From assembly GCA_030063045.1 (NCBI GenBank), contig JAQSEB010000215.1, positions 36,651-100,650 of the forward strand: DNA of 64,000 nt, given 5' to 3'. A model generated the notes under the pieces. That model searched no databases, had not been told where the DNA came from, and worked only from the letters and a program-made list of their open reading frames with translations. This DNA is from Pratylenchus scribneri. Its lineage: Eukaryota > Nematoda > Chromadorea > Rhabditida > Pratylenchidae. Numbering within the stretch: the stretch's first letter is position 1; the number at the start of each line of letters is the position of its first letter. The position numbers were made by a program, and so were the translations under genes. This document shows, one piece after another, positions 22,417 to 34,263 of the stretch.

Positions 22417-25400
22417 AATTGATGTATTCCTATTTTGTGTTTTCGATTTAGTTTTTGTGAGAACAATCCAGCTTCAAAATTGGCATTTATATTCCCTAAT
22501 TCAAATTCTAATTTTTCCTTCTTTTCATCTGTTCTTACTTTATCTGAAATATTTTTTCTCAAATCTTCTAAACCTTTATGATATTGCGCAGAACTGCCTT
22601 GTACATTTATGTTCTCATCACGCCAATTCAATGCAACATCACGCCTAGTGGATGCCAGTTCACTGTTGATCGATTTAAGCCTAATTGGGGAACAGTCACT
22701 ATAGTGTTCATCAAAATTCCATTCTTCTATTTCATTGCCTAATTTATTTCCATACTTAAATGATTGTAGGTCTAGATTTTGAATGTTTGTCTGAGGCCTA
22801 AATTCCCGTTGGCCAAAGTAATTTCGCACATTAAATTGCCTTTTTTGAATTCGACTGTAATTTTTCCTAATTTGATTTCGATTGTCAAATTGCCCATAAA
22901 CTTTAGGTTGCCTATTCTTGCCATAAAATTGATTATCGTTTTGAAGAATTGGCAGGTATTTATTAGCACGGTTGTTGTCAAAATATTGTGGACGAAGATG
23001 ATCACCATCTTTTTGTTGCATTTCCTGATTATTTCCAACCCTAACATTATTCCCATCAAATTCATTTCCCATATTCGACAAGTCTAACATTTTCGATGTC
23101 CATTTATTGCACTTTGATTTGTACATTGTTCGCACATTCGGCCAATTTGCTTTAATATTCAAAAATCGCTCATTTCTATTTGCATTATCATGAGCATCTC
23201 GACTGAAATTTTCAATTCTTGGCCATGATCTCCAACCAAAATATTTTATATTGTCAAACTGTCTAATTTGCCTAAACTCATTCTTGTGAAATTTCTTAAA
23301 TTCATTATTTTGTTTTTCCCTATTTGGTCCTAATTTTTGTTTGTTTCTATCATGAATTTGGTTGTCTTTATTACGAATAGGCAGACTGTAATTTGCTTTG
23401 TTGTTGGCAAAATTTTGTTGATTATTATTATTATTTTGCCTAGGCTGGTTACTATAAATTTGTCGTTTTTGTTGATCAATTTCTATCTTATAATTATTTT
23501 TTCCTAATTTTATTTTTTCCTTTAAATTCCTTTCAATTGGAAATCCACAAATTCTAATTCTAGAACTTATATCGATTTTATTATTTGCACCTTCTAGTAG
23601 TATTTCATTTCCTAGATTTGATATTTTTTGAGTTGGTTTTGAATTAATTTTGACCGGTTGAGCCTGTTGAATTTCATTTTGTTCTACATCTGTTTTTTGT
23701 AGATTTGTTTCAATTTTCCTTTCACAAGTAATTAAATTTTGCATTTGTTTACTATTCACATCATCAATTTTCTCAATGTCATCCCCTAAATCTAATAGTT
23801 GCACGTTTTCTAACTCATTCCGATTGAAATCAACACGTGAATTTTTAATCAAGAGATCTTCATCATAACCTAATCCATAGTTACACATTTTCATTCCTGA
23901 ATCTATGTTCAAAATGCACGATTCTAACAAATTTAGATTTTCATTTAATTCGGCATTATTTTTGTCTTCCAAAGCTTCAAGCATTGTCTCGAATTTCAGA
24001 AACCCCTCTTCATAATTTTCAACCCAATTATCAATTTTTATTGAATTAAGAGAACCCTTCGAATGCCCTTCTATTTTATGAGAAATTTCGACCGAATTTT
24101 CTTCAAACATTGCCGAGATTATCTGATCAAAAGCAATGGATTCCTTTAGGTCTTCTTTTATTTTTCTTATTAATTCTAGAAATTTAATTTCATTCTTTTC
24201 CATTTGATAATTTTCAGTTTCTTTGTCTGAAATTTCACTATTTTCTTCATTTTCATTCTCAAATTCTGATAAATATTCAACAGATCCTAATTCATTTTCC
24301 ATTTCGACGGAATTTGCCCAAAATGTAATCCTCTTATTCCTAGTCATATCCGCGCTCTCTAAATTAGATGATCCAGTGTCAATATTTAATTTATCTGCTA
24401 AATATATTAGCAACAATTCCCACCTATTTTGTGCTAATTTTGCCATTTGTACCTTCTCTCCCAGATTAAATTCTCTCAAAAAGGTCCTAAAACTATTTTC
24501 TTTTTGTACTTTATTAGCTGCAGTCAAAGTTGCAAATAATTCATGTGCTTTTCCTATTTCTTTAGGCCATGTACATACTTTTTGTGACAGAGTCACATGT
24601 GAGCCTCACAAAGTGAGTGGTGACCCAATCACACTTTGGTGAGGCGTTCGCGTACATACTTGGTGAGGCCACACCCCTTTCCGGCGGAGTGTGAACGAGT
24701 CACAATTGTGACTCTGTCACCAAAAAATGCGTGTATACTTTTTTGGTGAGGGGAAGAAAAAATGTGTGAGCCGTTCTGCACTTGTCACCACTCATGTATC
24801 AAGACAACCATGGTACCAAATGGCCCCATTGTTTTTCCAATATTGTTAAGCATATTTTAAAATATTTTTAGAAATTTTTTTCAGAATTTTTTATCCATCC
24901 GGTTTCGAGAAAAATGCAATTGAAAATAATTAAAATGAACGCCTCACCACTCATGTTTTGACCGAAAACGCCGTCCAATCCCCATGATGTGATAGTGAAA
25001 AATGATCAGAAAAAAATGGGGAATATTTTAAAAATAAAAGGAGAAATTTTCGTCAAACTGCTTCTTGTCCCTGCCAAGGTTTTGAACCAAAATTTAAACC
25101 GGTTTCCTGTAAACCTCTAACGCCATGTTCTATACATCATTGGATAGGGCTCGTCGAGTGGAATAAGAATATAAAAAAATTTTGTAAATCGGTCGTCAAA
25201 TAAAAAAGTTATGGCCTCCAGAATGTCAGGAATATGCAAATTTCCAGAGCCGATAACTCGCCATGTAGTTGACCAAATTCGATGTTGCATAGCTTGTTGG
25301 AAAGAGGAGAAAAGGGACTACAAAATATGTGAAAAGCAATTTCCTATATTCATCTTTTCCATTTTTATAATGCATTTTATATCCAAATCCGCTTATCATA

Positions 25401-25896
25401 TATGCATGTTTTCAAATTTCAAAATTGATTTCATTTTTGGATTCTCCGTAGTCGATTTACTTTATATGGAATTAATTTGAACGAGATTTGGCCAAGAATT
25501 TGATGAGAAAAACCGGTTTAAAATAATTGGTGAGGCATTCGCAACGACTCACCATGTGAGCCTCACAACTCACAAGAGGGCGGAAAATAGTATGTACACC
25601 AACCACTCACCACTTGTGAGGCAAGAAATAGAGAAAGAAAATAGCGTGGTGAGGTGATACCTGTCACCAAGTATGTACAGGGCCTTAGCAATTTTTCCTA
25701 ACAAAATGTCAATTTCCTCAAATTTATTTTTAACCCTATAATATAATCGCTTAAGCGAATTCATTGTCGCCCTATCTCCTAATATTTCTGGCACATTTTC
25801 CTCTATAATCAATTCCAACAGTTTCCAATATTTCCTAATTTCACATTCATAACTTGATTTTGGTCTGGGGGGTGGAGGTGGGTCATTATCCTCCAT
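22413..25896 (-). pseudogene. gag-position polyprotein of element C, interrupted by a Harbinger-type element
   Basis: The frame starts near 25896 (MEDNDPPPPPRPKSS) and runs into the Harbinger-type insertion at 25684. It resumes beyond 24564 and stays open to 22413, about 700 codons. Reading phase is kept across the insertion if one copy of the TTA duplication is discounted, so the insertion broke a formerly continuous frame. The product is very rich in Asn, Lys and Glu. A central stretch (about 23390-23470) holds NNNNNQQNF and other Asn/Gln runs. I see no CCHC knuckle, aspartic protease or reverse transcriptase motif, so the Gag role is inferred from position between primer site and polypurine tract. 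An internal ATG gives a 727-codon open remnant (22413-24596). Confidence 0.6.
24565..25684. mobile_element. Non-autonomous PIF/Harbinger-type element inside gag of element C
   Basis: The left end reads GGCCATGTACATACTT and the right end, inverted, GGCCCTGTACATACTTGG. It is flanked by the 3-bp duplication TTA (24562-24564 and 25685-25687), typical of Harbinger elements. Subterminal sequence on both sides matches the transposase-bearing element at 58157-61308, so it is an internally deleted relative (1120 bp). It has no transposase; short frames inside it are not credible genes. Confidence 0.85.
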
Positions 25897-25986
25897 TTAC
25901 CTATTCCTTTATTTTCAATTATTTTATCAAAATTTACCTATTTTCAAATTATTCAACTTCCCACTTTTTTAAATTCAAACCTTCCA

Positions 25987-26003
25987 GGTTGCCAGGGTCG
26001 CCA
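25987..26003 (-). promoter_or_regulatory. Primer-binding site of element C
   Basis: TGGCGACCCTGGCAACC on the minus strand, two bases after the 5' LTR, is in the standard place for a site complementary to a tRNA 3' end (CCA complement first). This contrasts with elements A and B in the same window. Confidence 0.6.
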
Positions 26004-26005
26004 CT

Positions 26006-26572
26006 TGAAGAATTTCAATGATTTGTTTGTGTGTGCAAGTTCTCCTGGATGGTCCAAGTTGGGAATTGACAATTTTGTGGCGCTTCTGCACTTTTCCAAT
26101 TTGCCACAAAATTCACGAAAAATTGTTGTTTTTTCCAAATTCAGTTTTTTCGCCGTTGGCTACTTATTTGACTTTGGCAGATGGTAGATGGAGTTGAAAA
26201 TTCAATTTAATTTTCACACTTCTTTATTTGTTCATTTGTTTGGTTTTTTGTTTGAGATTTGACAAGAATGAAAAAGTCATCATCATAAGGATGGGAAAGA
26301 GGATGAAAGAAGTGGATATTTGCTGATAACAATCTTGTGAGAAAAAGTATAAAAAATTAATTGATTGGAAGAAAATGGCAAAAAAATGAAATGAAAAATT
26401 TAATTGGAAAATTAACATATTTTCTTCAATTTAAATTTTTGGGCTTTATTCTTCATTTTCTCTTTTTTTATTTCTCTCAATCAGCATTTCGTTCAATTCA
26501 CCATCCTCGATCATTTCCATCTTTGACGATGCGCAATCCTTAGCCAAACGCACTTTTTGCCATTCCGCAACA
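26006..26572 (-). repeat. 5' LTR of element C (567 bp)
   Basis: Pairs with 21698-22264. On the minus strand it starts TGTTGCGG and ends CTTCA. Duplicated target GAGAG follows on the plus strand at 26573-26577. Confidence 0.9.
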
Positions 26573-27059
26573 GAGAGGGAAAACCCCAAGATTTTCTGGC
26601 CTGATTGGGCAAAACAAAAGGCAGACAATGCCAAGCCCATTCGAATTTTAAGCTGAGCCAAACAAAGATTGCGATCATTTTCCCCTTGGCTGAATGGAGA
26701 GCAAAACGGGCAATTGGCACACACTAAAAACAAAGAAAAAGCCCAGCCCGGATTAGAATGTTTTTGCCTAAAATTCCCCATTATAAACTAAGATGATTTT
26801 TTGCCTTTAGGCTTGATAAGGGGAATTGGTGTCAAATTACTTATTTAAATATTATTGAAAATCCAAAATTCCAACTGTCGAAGACAGCCTGCCCACCAGG
26901 GCCGCCTCTACGCTGTTTCCGGCACTAACAGCGAGTTGCGAATTTCTTTAGAAATTTCAATTTTCAGAAGGGAATTTCCCCTTTCCATTTAAAATGAAAT
27001 GGGCGATAAACGGCCAAAAGTAATGATATAGATCAATTTCGCTTGAAAGCTTTGATCCC

Positions 27060-28000
27060 GTTAGGATTGCTGATTTCAAACAACAGAAATCATGAATTAA
27101 AAATTAAAGGCCGATTTCAAATGGCAGAATTCATTGATAAATGAATGATTTCAAACGGCAGAAATCATTAATAAATGGATGATTTCAAACGGCAGAAATC
27201 ATTGATAAATGGATGATTTCAAACGGCAGAAATCATTAATAAATGGATGATTTCAAAAGGCAGAAATCATTAATAAATGGTTGATTTCAATCGGCAGAAA
27301 TCGTTAATAAATGGTTGATTTCAATCGGTAGAAATCAATAATTAATAATTAAACGGCTGATTTCAAAAGGCAGAAATCATTAATTAATGGATGATTTCAA
27401 ACGGCGGAAATCATTAATAAGTGGATGATTTCAAACGGCAGAAATCATTAATAAATGGTTGATTTCAATCGGCAGAAATCGTTAATAAATGGTTGATTTC
27501 AATCGGTAGAAATCAATAATTAATAATTAAACGGCTGATTTCAAAAGGCAGAAATCATTAATTAATGGATGATTTCAAACGGCGGAAATCATTAATAAGT
27601 GGATGATTTCAAACGGCAGAAATCATTAATAAATGGATGATTTCAAAAGGCAGAAATCGTGAAAATTGCCAGCGGCTGATTTAAAACAGCAAAAATCATA
27701 AAAAGGCTAGTGAATGATTTCAAACGGCAGAAATCGTGAAAATTGCCAGCGGCTGATTTAAAACAGCAAAAATCATAAAAAAGCTAGTGAATGATTTCAA
27801 ACGGCAGAAATCATTATAGTTAAAAGGACTAACTAAATGAGCCAAAAATTGCCTCCAAAAGGCGGAAATCAATATGATAATTAAGGTTACCAATTAAGGG
27901 GGTCCAAAAATTGATTCCAACAGGCGGAAAACAAAATGATAATTGGCCCATAAAATTGATTTCAAAAAGCAGAAATCTTGGAAAGAATGGCAGATTTAAA
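27060..28000 (-). repeat. Hairpin minisatellite of element B
   Basis: Same hairpin array as in element A (inverted GATTTC...GAAATC units), but with only two copies of the 77-bp unit (about 27650-27810) against ten in A. The shorter units (about 27110-27650) are kept. It lies between gag and the 3' LTR. Confidence 0.85.
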
Positions 28001-28111
28001 CTGCAGAAATCTGGAGAAATATTATTAAATTTTGGCTAAAATAAGTAAATAAATTTGTATAATTTTTGCCAGAAAAGATAATATTTGTAATGGTAATTTT
28101 AGAAAATTTAG

Positions 28112-29470
28112 TTAATATTTTTGATACAAAATGGCTCCAGTAATTGTATCATTTATTTTGCCATATGATGGTTCTTCCATTTCTTGGGTTTGATTTAAAA
28201 TAGGATTAGAATGGACATCCTGCTTTCTAGCGGTGCATATTAAAGAATGATGGCGCTCATTGCATTTTTTGCACCTTTTGGTGGATTTGCAATATTCTAT
28301 AGAATGACCGGTAATGGCGCAATTTAAACACCGGTTTTGCTTTTGTAGATGCTCTTTCCTAAGAGCGGGTGAATAATATTGGGGACAGGCGGAGGGTTTG
28401 TGTCCCATTTGTTCACAGAGCGAACAATCGGCTCTTTTTCCCTCAATTTCCCCATCCACTATTGGGAAGGCCCGCCGGATTATCTCATTCTTTGCGGGAC
28501 CCATAAGTACGGTACTTGGGGTCGATTTGGGCTGGGAGGGTTCGTCAGTGGATGACCCAATTGCCTCCTTCAATTGGACAAAACGGCCGAGGGCTTCTCG
28601 CCACTCTTTGGGTGTCCATTTTTTATTGGATGTCATTTCCTTGTCAAATAATTGGACTTTTGCCTCAGTGGGCATTTTTTCCTTAAGGGCAATTGTCAAA
28701 AAAGGATTTGAGTTAATATCTACTCCCATCCCTTCTAATTGTCGGCAAATGCGTTCTACATTATCGTAAAAACTGCGTAAAGAATTATGGGAGTTGGATG
28801 GGCGCGGGAGATGGAACAACTCGCTTTGAAGCTGAGCGGAACGCCGCTCGTCATCTCCAAATCTTTTTACTAAGAGGTCAATGACACTTAAATAATTGGC
28901 TTCGGATACGGCATATCCTTCTATTAGTCCTTTTGCAGGACCTATTAATTTGCCCATTAAATATGTGAATTTTTGAGCGCCAGTTAGCGATTTATTATCG
29001 TGCACAGCATGCTCAAATGAGGCCCAAAAAGCTGGCCAATTGGACTCTTGTCCATCAAAGGTAGGCAAATCTAGAGTGGGAAGGCGTACATTTGGTACAA
29101 AATCATGAGCCGGTGGTTTTGGGTGCTCAGCCCTTTCTCCCACCCTTAATTTATCAATTCTTATATCAATATTTGTTTGGGCTTGAAACGCCTCATGTAA
29201 AATTAAAGCCGGTGATTTGTCCTTCACTTTAAATCCAGTAAAGGTATTTTCTTCATTTGCTCGATCATCGGCTGACAAGGATATCATAACCTTAGTCCAT
29301 TGATCGAGAAAGCTTTGGGCGACATTGATGCCCCGAGCTATTCTTTCACCAGAAACCCCTAAATCCGCTAGTGAGGGGGAATCGGCGGAATAAAGTGTTT
29401 TAGCCGTGGCAGTTTCTGCCAACAGGTCATCCAAAGTCACCTCCAATTGATTACGGATGACTATAGACAT
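28112..29470 (-). CDS. Intact Gag of element B (DUF1759-type, three zinc knuckles)
   Basis: A 452-residue Gag starting MSIVIRNQLE. Residues about 130-215 contain PTFDG, NWPAFWASFEHAVH, a KFTYLMGKLIG block and VKRFGDDE, the pattern of the DUF1759 gag domain found in BEL/Pao-type elements. Three knuckles follow at residues 349-362 (CSLCEQMGHKPSAC), 381-394 (CLNCAITGHSIEYC) and 400-412 (CKKCNERHHSLIC). Gag would package the element RNA into particles. The frame ends without a protease or pol frame after it. Its openness and near-identity to copy A suggest recent activity, with replication enzymes supplied by another element. The BEL/Pao label rests on the gag domain alone. Confidence 0.85.
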   Translation of the reverse strand: MSIVIRNQLEVTLDDLLAETATAKTLYSADSPSLADLGVSGERIARGINVAQSFLDQWTKVMISLSADDRANEENTFTGFKVKDKSPALILHEAFQAQTNIDIRIDKLRVGERAEHPKPPAHDFVPNVRLPTLDLPTFDGQESNWPAFWASFEHAVHDNKSLTGAQKFTYLMGKLIGPAKGLIEGYAVSEANYLSVIDLLVKRFGDDERRSAQLQSELFHLPRPSNSHNSLRSFYDNVERICRQLEGMGVDINSNPFLTIALKEKMPTEAKVQLFDKEMTSNKKWTPKEWREALGRFVQLKEAIGSSTDEPSQPKSTPSTVLMGPAKNEIIRRAFPIVDGEIEGKRADCSLCEQMGHKPSACPQYYSPALRKEHLQKQNRCLNCAITGHSIEYCKSTKRCKKCNERHHSLICTARKQDVHSNPILNQTQEMEEPSYGKINDTITGAILYQKY

Positions 29471-29837
29471 CCTTAATTATTTGTGCCCCAAAGGATATTT
29501 TAACTAATAATGGGTTTAATAAAAGAATGATGAAATTTTTGTCTAATCTTTTTTGAATATTGAATTGTCGAAATAGCCAAAAATTAGAATTAAATGAGGA
29601 TTCTAAATGGCCAGTAAATTATAAATAAATTTAGAATTGGCCTCAATGGCTAATAAATGCAGAATTCAATTAAAGGCCTATAAAATGTTTGAACAAAAGG
29701 ATTTGCCTAAAGGCCAATAATTTTTGCCGCAATGGCTAATGAATGGAAATTGGCCGAAATCGGAATGGCCAATAAGGGTTTGCCCTAATGGCTAATAATT
29801 AGGGAATGAAAAGATTAAACCCACCTGAAGAGCGTTT

Positions 29838-29883
29838 GCCCGATTAGCTCTCAGTCGGTAGAGTGACAGCTACTCTTAATCCC
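29838..29883 (-). promoter_or_regulatory. tRNA-half primer region of element B
   Basis: Identical to 11475-11520 of element A on the opposite strand. Here the plus strand reads as the tRNA itself, from GCCCGATTAGCTC to ACTCTTAATCCC. Its conservation directly next to the 5' LTR in both copies supports function. Confidence 0.6.
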
Positions 29884-30623
29884 TGTCCACGACAGTTCCC
29901 GATAGGATTGGCGGACTCGACCAAGGGGGGTGGGAAGAGGGGGATGGTTCAAGGCAGGGCAGACGGCAGCCCAATAGATTAACGGCAAGGCAGACGGCAG
30001 CCCAATTAGTCGACGGCAAGGCAGACGGCAGCCAAATTGTCCTCGGCAGACAAATCAGGAAGAACTACCCCCAAGCCAAATTTGATGTCCAAATTCCCCA
30101 ATAAATAATTTGAATAGAATAACTTTTATTGGGGAAAATTCAGTTGAAACGCACTGATGGGGAGAGGGTTAAAAGTGACATAAAAAGGGGAAGAGGATAA
30201 TCGCTTTTATATCCATCCAAAATGGGCGTTCCTCGGGAATCTCGGCCAAAATAAGCAAGCAAAAAGGGGCAAACGAAGGCAAGCCAATTCTGCAAAAAGA
30301 TGGGGAAAGGAGAGGGAAAACCCCAAGATTTTCTGGCCTGATTGGGCAAAACAAAAGGCAGACAATGCCAAGCCCATTCGAATTTTAAGCTGAGCCAAAC
30401 AAAGATTGCGATCATTTTCCCCTTGGCTGAATGGAGAGCAAAACGGGCAATTGGCACACACTAAAAACAAAGAAAAAGCCCAGCCCGGATTAGAATGTTT
30501 TTGCCTAAAATTCCCCATTATAAACTAAGATGATTTTTTGCCTTTAGGCTTGATAAGGGGAATTGGTGTCAAATTACTTATTTAAATATTATTGAAAATC
30601 CAAAATTCCAACTGTCGAAGACA
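29884..30623 (-). repeat. 5' LTR of element B (740 bp)
   Basis: Same length and ends as the LTRs of element A, with TATA and AATAAA boxes at the corresponding positions. Flanked by GTTTT at 30624-30628. Confidence 0.9.
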
Positions 30624-31180
30624 GTTTTTCTCATTCCGCCTACTGCTGCTGACGAAGACGATTTTCCTTCAAAAGGAGATGAACCCCCGGGGGTTTTAGC
30701 ATCAGTGCCAGGCTGGAAATTTCATTATCGAAAATTATAAATGTAAATATAATTTTTTTTGTATTACAGCAAATATTCTATTTTAAGCCCGGGGCTTAAA
30801 AATTTCAAAGACCCTCCGAGTGACAAATTTTCTGAATTTTTTGAAACAAAAATTGCTTATATCGGCTTAACTTCGCTTCTAAATTGGTTGTTTTGACATG
30901 AATTTTTCGATAGGGGGGCTTAAAATAGAGAAGGGGTATAATAGAGATGGGGCTTAAAATAGAATATTTACAGTAGATCTAAGTCATAATATAAATATAA
31001 ATTGAATAATCAGCTTGTTTAGATCCTCTGAATAAAGTAGGAAATTAAAGGGTTTTCTTATTGAAATTCAATTCGAAATAAAAAATTTTTAAAGAATTTC
31101 CAGAGTTTCCTATTATTAAATAAATAAATTCCAATATTTCTATTAAATGTTACCACATTTGCTTGACGTGATTCAGCCAT
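30624..31180 (-). pseudogene. 5' part of the small membrane-protein gene split by element B
   Basis: The likely first exon is 31154-31180 (MAESRQANV, then a GT donor), with the next exon starting after an AG at 30713-30714 and running to 30624 (PGTDAKTPGGSSPFEG, then a Ser/Ala stretch and GGMRK). The 89 nt of that exon leave two bases of a codon, completed exactly by the sequence at 21261 after one copy of the GTTTT duplication is discounted. The intron between the two exons is about 440 bp and has GGGCTTAAAA-type direct repeats. No family is recognised. Confidence 0.55.
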
Positions 31181-32745
31181 CTTTTTTGCGCTATGATTTT
31201 TGAAGATGAAAAATACAATGAATAAAAAATATTTCTAAAAATTTTAATAATTTATTTTTCTCACTGATAAAATCATTGTATTAAACCACTTTTTATACTT
31301 TTAGCAAAGAAATTGATTTAGGGGCAAGGGAGTAAAATTGTTATTGCTTTTTTTTGTTTACATTTTTGTTATTTTGAACTCAAGAGAAGGGGTGAAATAT
31401 GGGAAGGGAAATGGATAAACAGCAAAGTTCAAAGCTCATTCAACATTTTTTGGTTACATACAAAATATGAAATTTCGAAAAATTTTGATCAAATTCATGG
31501 AAAACTTAGTAAGTCTATTTTATTTTTCTTCTCATATTTATTAAGTTCGGCAATGAATTTCTATAATAAGGCTAATGTAAAGATTATTATATATCAGACC
31601 ACAAGGAAAAAAAAGTCGATAGTCAAATAGCATGCAGCAAAGAACACTGAAATCATGTTTTCCAAGCATCCAAAAAAGGAGTTCATAGGGAAAGTAAACA
31701 ATTTTTAATGAAAGAGTATATTATTAATTTGTTAAAATAAATTGTAATAAAATTTTTTGGGATTTACTACTACAAATAAAGAAAATTGGGCAATTTTCAG
31801 AATGCATACTACTAAATCAATCAGAATCCACTCGAATTTATGCTCAAGAAGAATTCTATAGATCCATTAATTTCATAGAAAAATTATCATTATCATATTT
31901 AAAACTCTCTTGATTATCTTAAATCATATTTGATAATGCAAATTGAATTTTGTCTTCATCAAATTGAATAAATTTTTGCGAAAATCCTTTTTAAATGTAA
32001 TTCAGCATATCGCGCAGATCCATTGGTCATGATAGAGAAGAGGATATAATATAAATATATCGATGAATATTTATGGGAAAGAAGCAGTCATTCGGTGTTT
32101 CGCCGTAAATAAAAAAGAACCAATTTTTCAGCTATCCCTTTATACTTCAGTTTCAATCAAAAATGGCTTTTCTTTATAGGATTTACTCTCTTCCTCGAAT
32201 CCACCAATCCTTAAAATCCCAAGAATGAATGTTCATTCAGTTTGCGCCCCACTTTTTTCCTATAATGAGAGATTAATGATCAACGCATATTTTAGATAGT
32301 TAATTTTCTGGTAATTGAAAAATTTTTAATGCTCGTAAGTGTTGAGCCAAAATTTGAAGCTTGCAGCTATATTATTAATACATATAATGCAAAAGCAAAT
32401 TTAATTGAACAACAGCAACAAAAGGAGCAAAACAAGACAAAAAATGGACGACATAATTCGCATCGGTTGAATACATTTTTAAATAATTTGATTGTTATAG
32501 ATGATTTTTTAATTATTTAAACATTTTTAAATTTTATTTTTAACCATGTGAATTAAGCAGAAATAAGCATTTGCGCTTAATTAAAAGCAGTGAGTAATTT
32601 TTTAGATCGAAGTTCATTTCGATTTCAATTAGGAGGATCCGATTTCATATTAAGCGATATTTTCAACAATTAGGCAAAATATAATCGAACGCAAATTTCT
32701 TATATTTTAGCAAAATTGTATACAAAAAAAATTTTTCCCCTCAAA
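31181..32745. other. AT-rich intergenic region
   Basis: About 1.5 kb with no gene that I can support. A 63-codon frame at 32329-32520 is Gln/Lys/Asn-rich and probably chance. The last part should hold the promoter and leader of the DB-module gene, including an AG acceptor-like site at 32709-32710. Confidence 0.4.
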
Positions 32746-34263
32746 ATGTTTAGTTTATTTGCACTCGGCCTATTGGCCACGGTTTTCATGCTCTTGATTA
32801 TTTGCGCTCAAATTCGAATGAGTTCCGCTGCTGCACGTCCATTGACCCAGGAAGAGTTGCAAGAACTTTGTCCAGATGAAAAGGAATTTTATATAGAAAA
32901 AGCGCTCCAAGGCTATTGTTATGGAAAATCTGTCAAGGCAGGGGATAAAAGTTATTTAAAAAATTAAATTAAAAAATAGTTTTTGTCTTCTAAGTTTTTA
33001 AACATTTTTCAAGGAATTATCTAAATAAAAAAAGCTAATAAATTTTTTGTTTAGAAAATACAAATTTGGCAACAAAAACGCTGAATTGGATTCATTTGAC
33101 CATAAAATTAGGCTTTGGTAGAAGATTAGATTAGAGGAGATCGTTGTTGCGGGGTAGGTGAGCTAATTTTACCATGTTTTATACTCTCAAATTTGCCTAT
33201 TTAATTTTTCGACATTTTTTTTATCAAATAATTATTTTATTGCCAAATAAATGATTCCCATTACCATTTATTTGATACTACCTACTATAGGCATGCAAAA
33301 TTCTCTTAAAAAGCAAAACAATGCCTAAAATTATGGTCAAATTTGACTGTCTTTTAAATGTGAAACTAATAAATTTATATTTTTACAGTAATTTTAATAT
33401 AACATTTTTAAAGGCCCAACTTTTGGCTAAACACTGTAAATGCAGTTGTCATCATGCACATCATAGACGCATTCAAAATTGTTGCCGAACGGTTAAAAAG
33501 AAAAATTTGCAATTATTGAAAAAATATAATTTAAAAATTTTTTTATTAAATAGTGTATTTTTATTCAATATTATTTTTGAGGTCGGAGATCACGATATGA
33601 AATTTTGCCTTCCCCTTTGCGGCTATAATACGAGCGCATCGAGCCTGGGAAGCGGTTTAGGATTGAAATGTGTTTCACAATTAACAACATGGGCATATTG
33701 CGCTGCAGGTTATAGGCAAAAAAAATTTTAAAATTTATTCATTTTACTACAAATTATTATTATTAATTATAATTATAATTATTTTATTTTTATTATTTTG
33801 AATTTAATCAGATGGAAATGACAACACCGAATGTTGCAAGCAGAAGGGTGAAATTGTTTAGGATAACTTTAAATTTTTTTCAACATTTATTTTATTAGGT
33901 GTTGAGGAACAATGTTTCAGTTTTTGTAAAGGAGATGTTCCTACATGCGATATGCAATCTATTTTTTCCTATCAGGTCTTAATTTTACGAATTCTGCATT
34001 AAATATTGTTTAATATTGATTAAGAATACATTTTAAATAAGAAATATTTAAAATATTATGGTCAATTATCTATTACTTTTGTTAAAATAATCTTATTAGG
34101 AAGGACTAATTAACTATTAATTACAATAATAAAAATAAACATTATACAATTTTAGCCATGTTTGATGAAATTGGACAAAATCCTGGAATGCCAAATGGAA
34201 AATTTGGAATCCAATGCTCGTTTTGACCCAAATTGGAGACCCGAATGTGACTGGCAAAAATAA
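32746..34263 (+). CDS. Secreted DB-module protein
   Basis: The start at 32746 gives a signal peptide (MFSLFALGLLATVFMLLIIC). An in-frame ATG at 32716 is possible but would push the hydrophobic core inward. Exons joined by short introns: 32746 to about 32955, 33413-33500, about 33580-33707, about 33810-33850, about 33899-33974 and 34156-34263. The joined product shows the Cys pattern of the nematode DB module: a CCR pair, KFCLPLCGYNTSAS, KCVSQLTTWAYCAAD, a TECCKQKGVEEQCFSFC block, then CLMKLDKILECQ. The DB module is an extracellular disulfide-rich domain of unknown function, common in secreted or cuticle-associated nematode proteins. The segment near 33420 (CKCSCHHAHH) is His/Cys-rich. The protein ends at a TAA at 34261-34263. 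Confidence 0.75.

Larger units (their letters stand above)
21698..26572 (-). mobile_element. Element C: gag-only LTR retrotransposon inserted in the 3' LTR of element B
   Basis: Two 567-bp LTRs, 26006-26572 (5') and 21698-22264 (3'), read TGTTGCGG...TTCTTCA on the minus strand and showed no differences where compared. The 5-bp duplication GAGAG is at 21693-21697 and 26573-26577. On the minus strand, two bases after the 5' LTR comes TGGCGACCCTGGCAACC, a normal-type primer-binding site (TGGCGACC starts are known for tRNA-Arg-primed elements; the tRNA is not verified). A purine tract AAGGGGGAG directly precedes the 3' LTR. The interior has one long gag-position frame and no recognisable pol. It is itself interrupted by a Harbinger-type element. 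Confidence 0.9.
21267..30623 (-). mobile_element. Element B: second gag-only LTR copy (same family as A), with nested insertions
   Basis: The 5' LTR is 29884-30623 (740 bp). The 3' LTR is 21267-21697 plus 26578-26886, which also sums to 740 bp, split by element C. The target duplication GTTTT is at 21262-21266 and 30624-30628. The order is 5' LTR, tRNA-half primer region, intact gag, hairpin array, 3' LTR. Without C and its duplication it is 4477 bp, 609 bp shorter than A; this equals eight fewer 77-bp repeats (616 bp) plus the 7 nt missing from gag in A. It inserted into the coding exon of a host gene. Confidence 0.92.

Noticed and set aside
25211..25480. 89-codon frame in the non-autonomous Harbinger copy
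   Set aside because: The homologous part of the full element at 58157-61308 does not encode it, and it has no transposase or MADF similarity.
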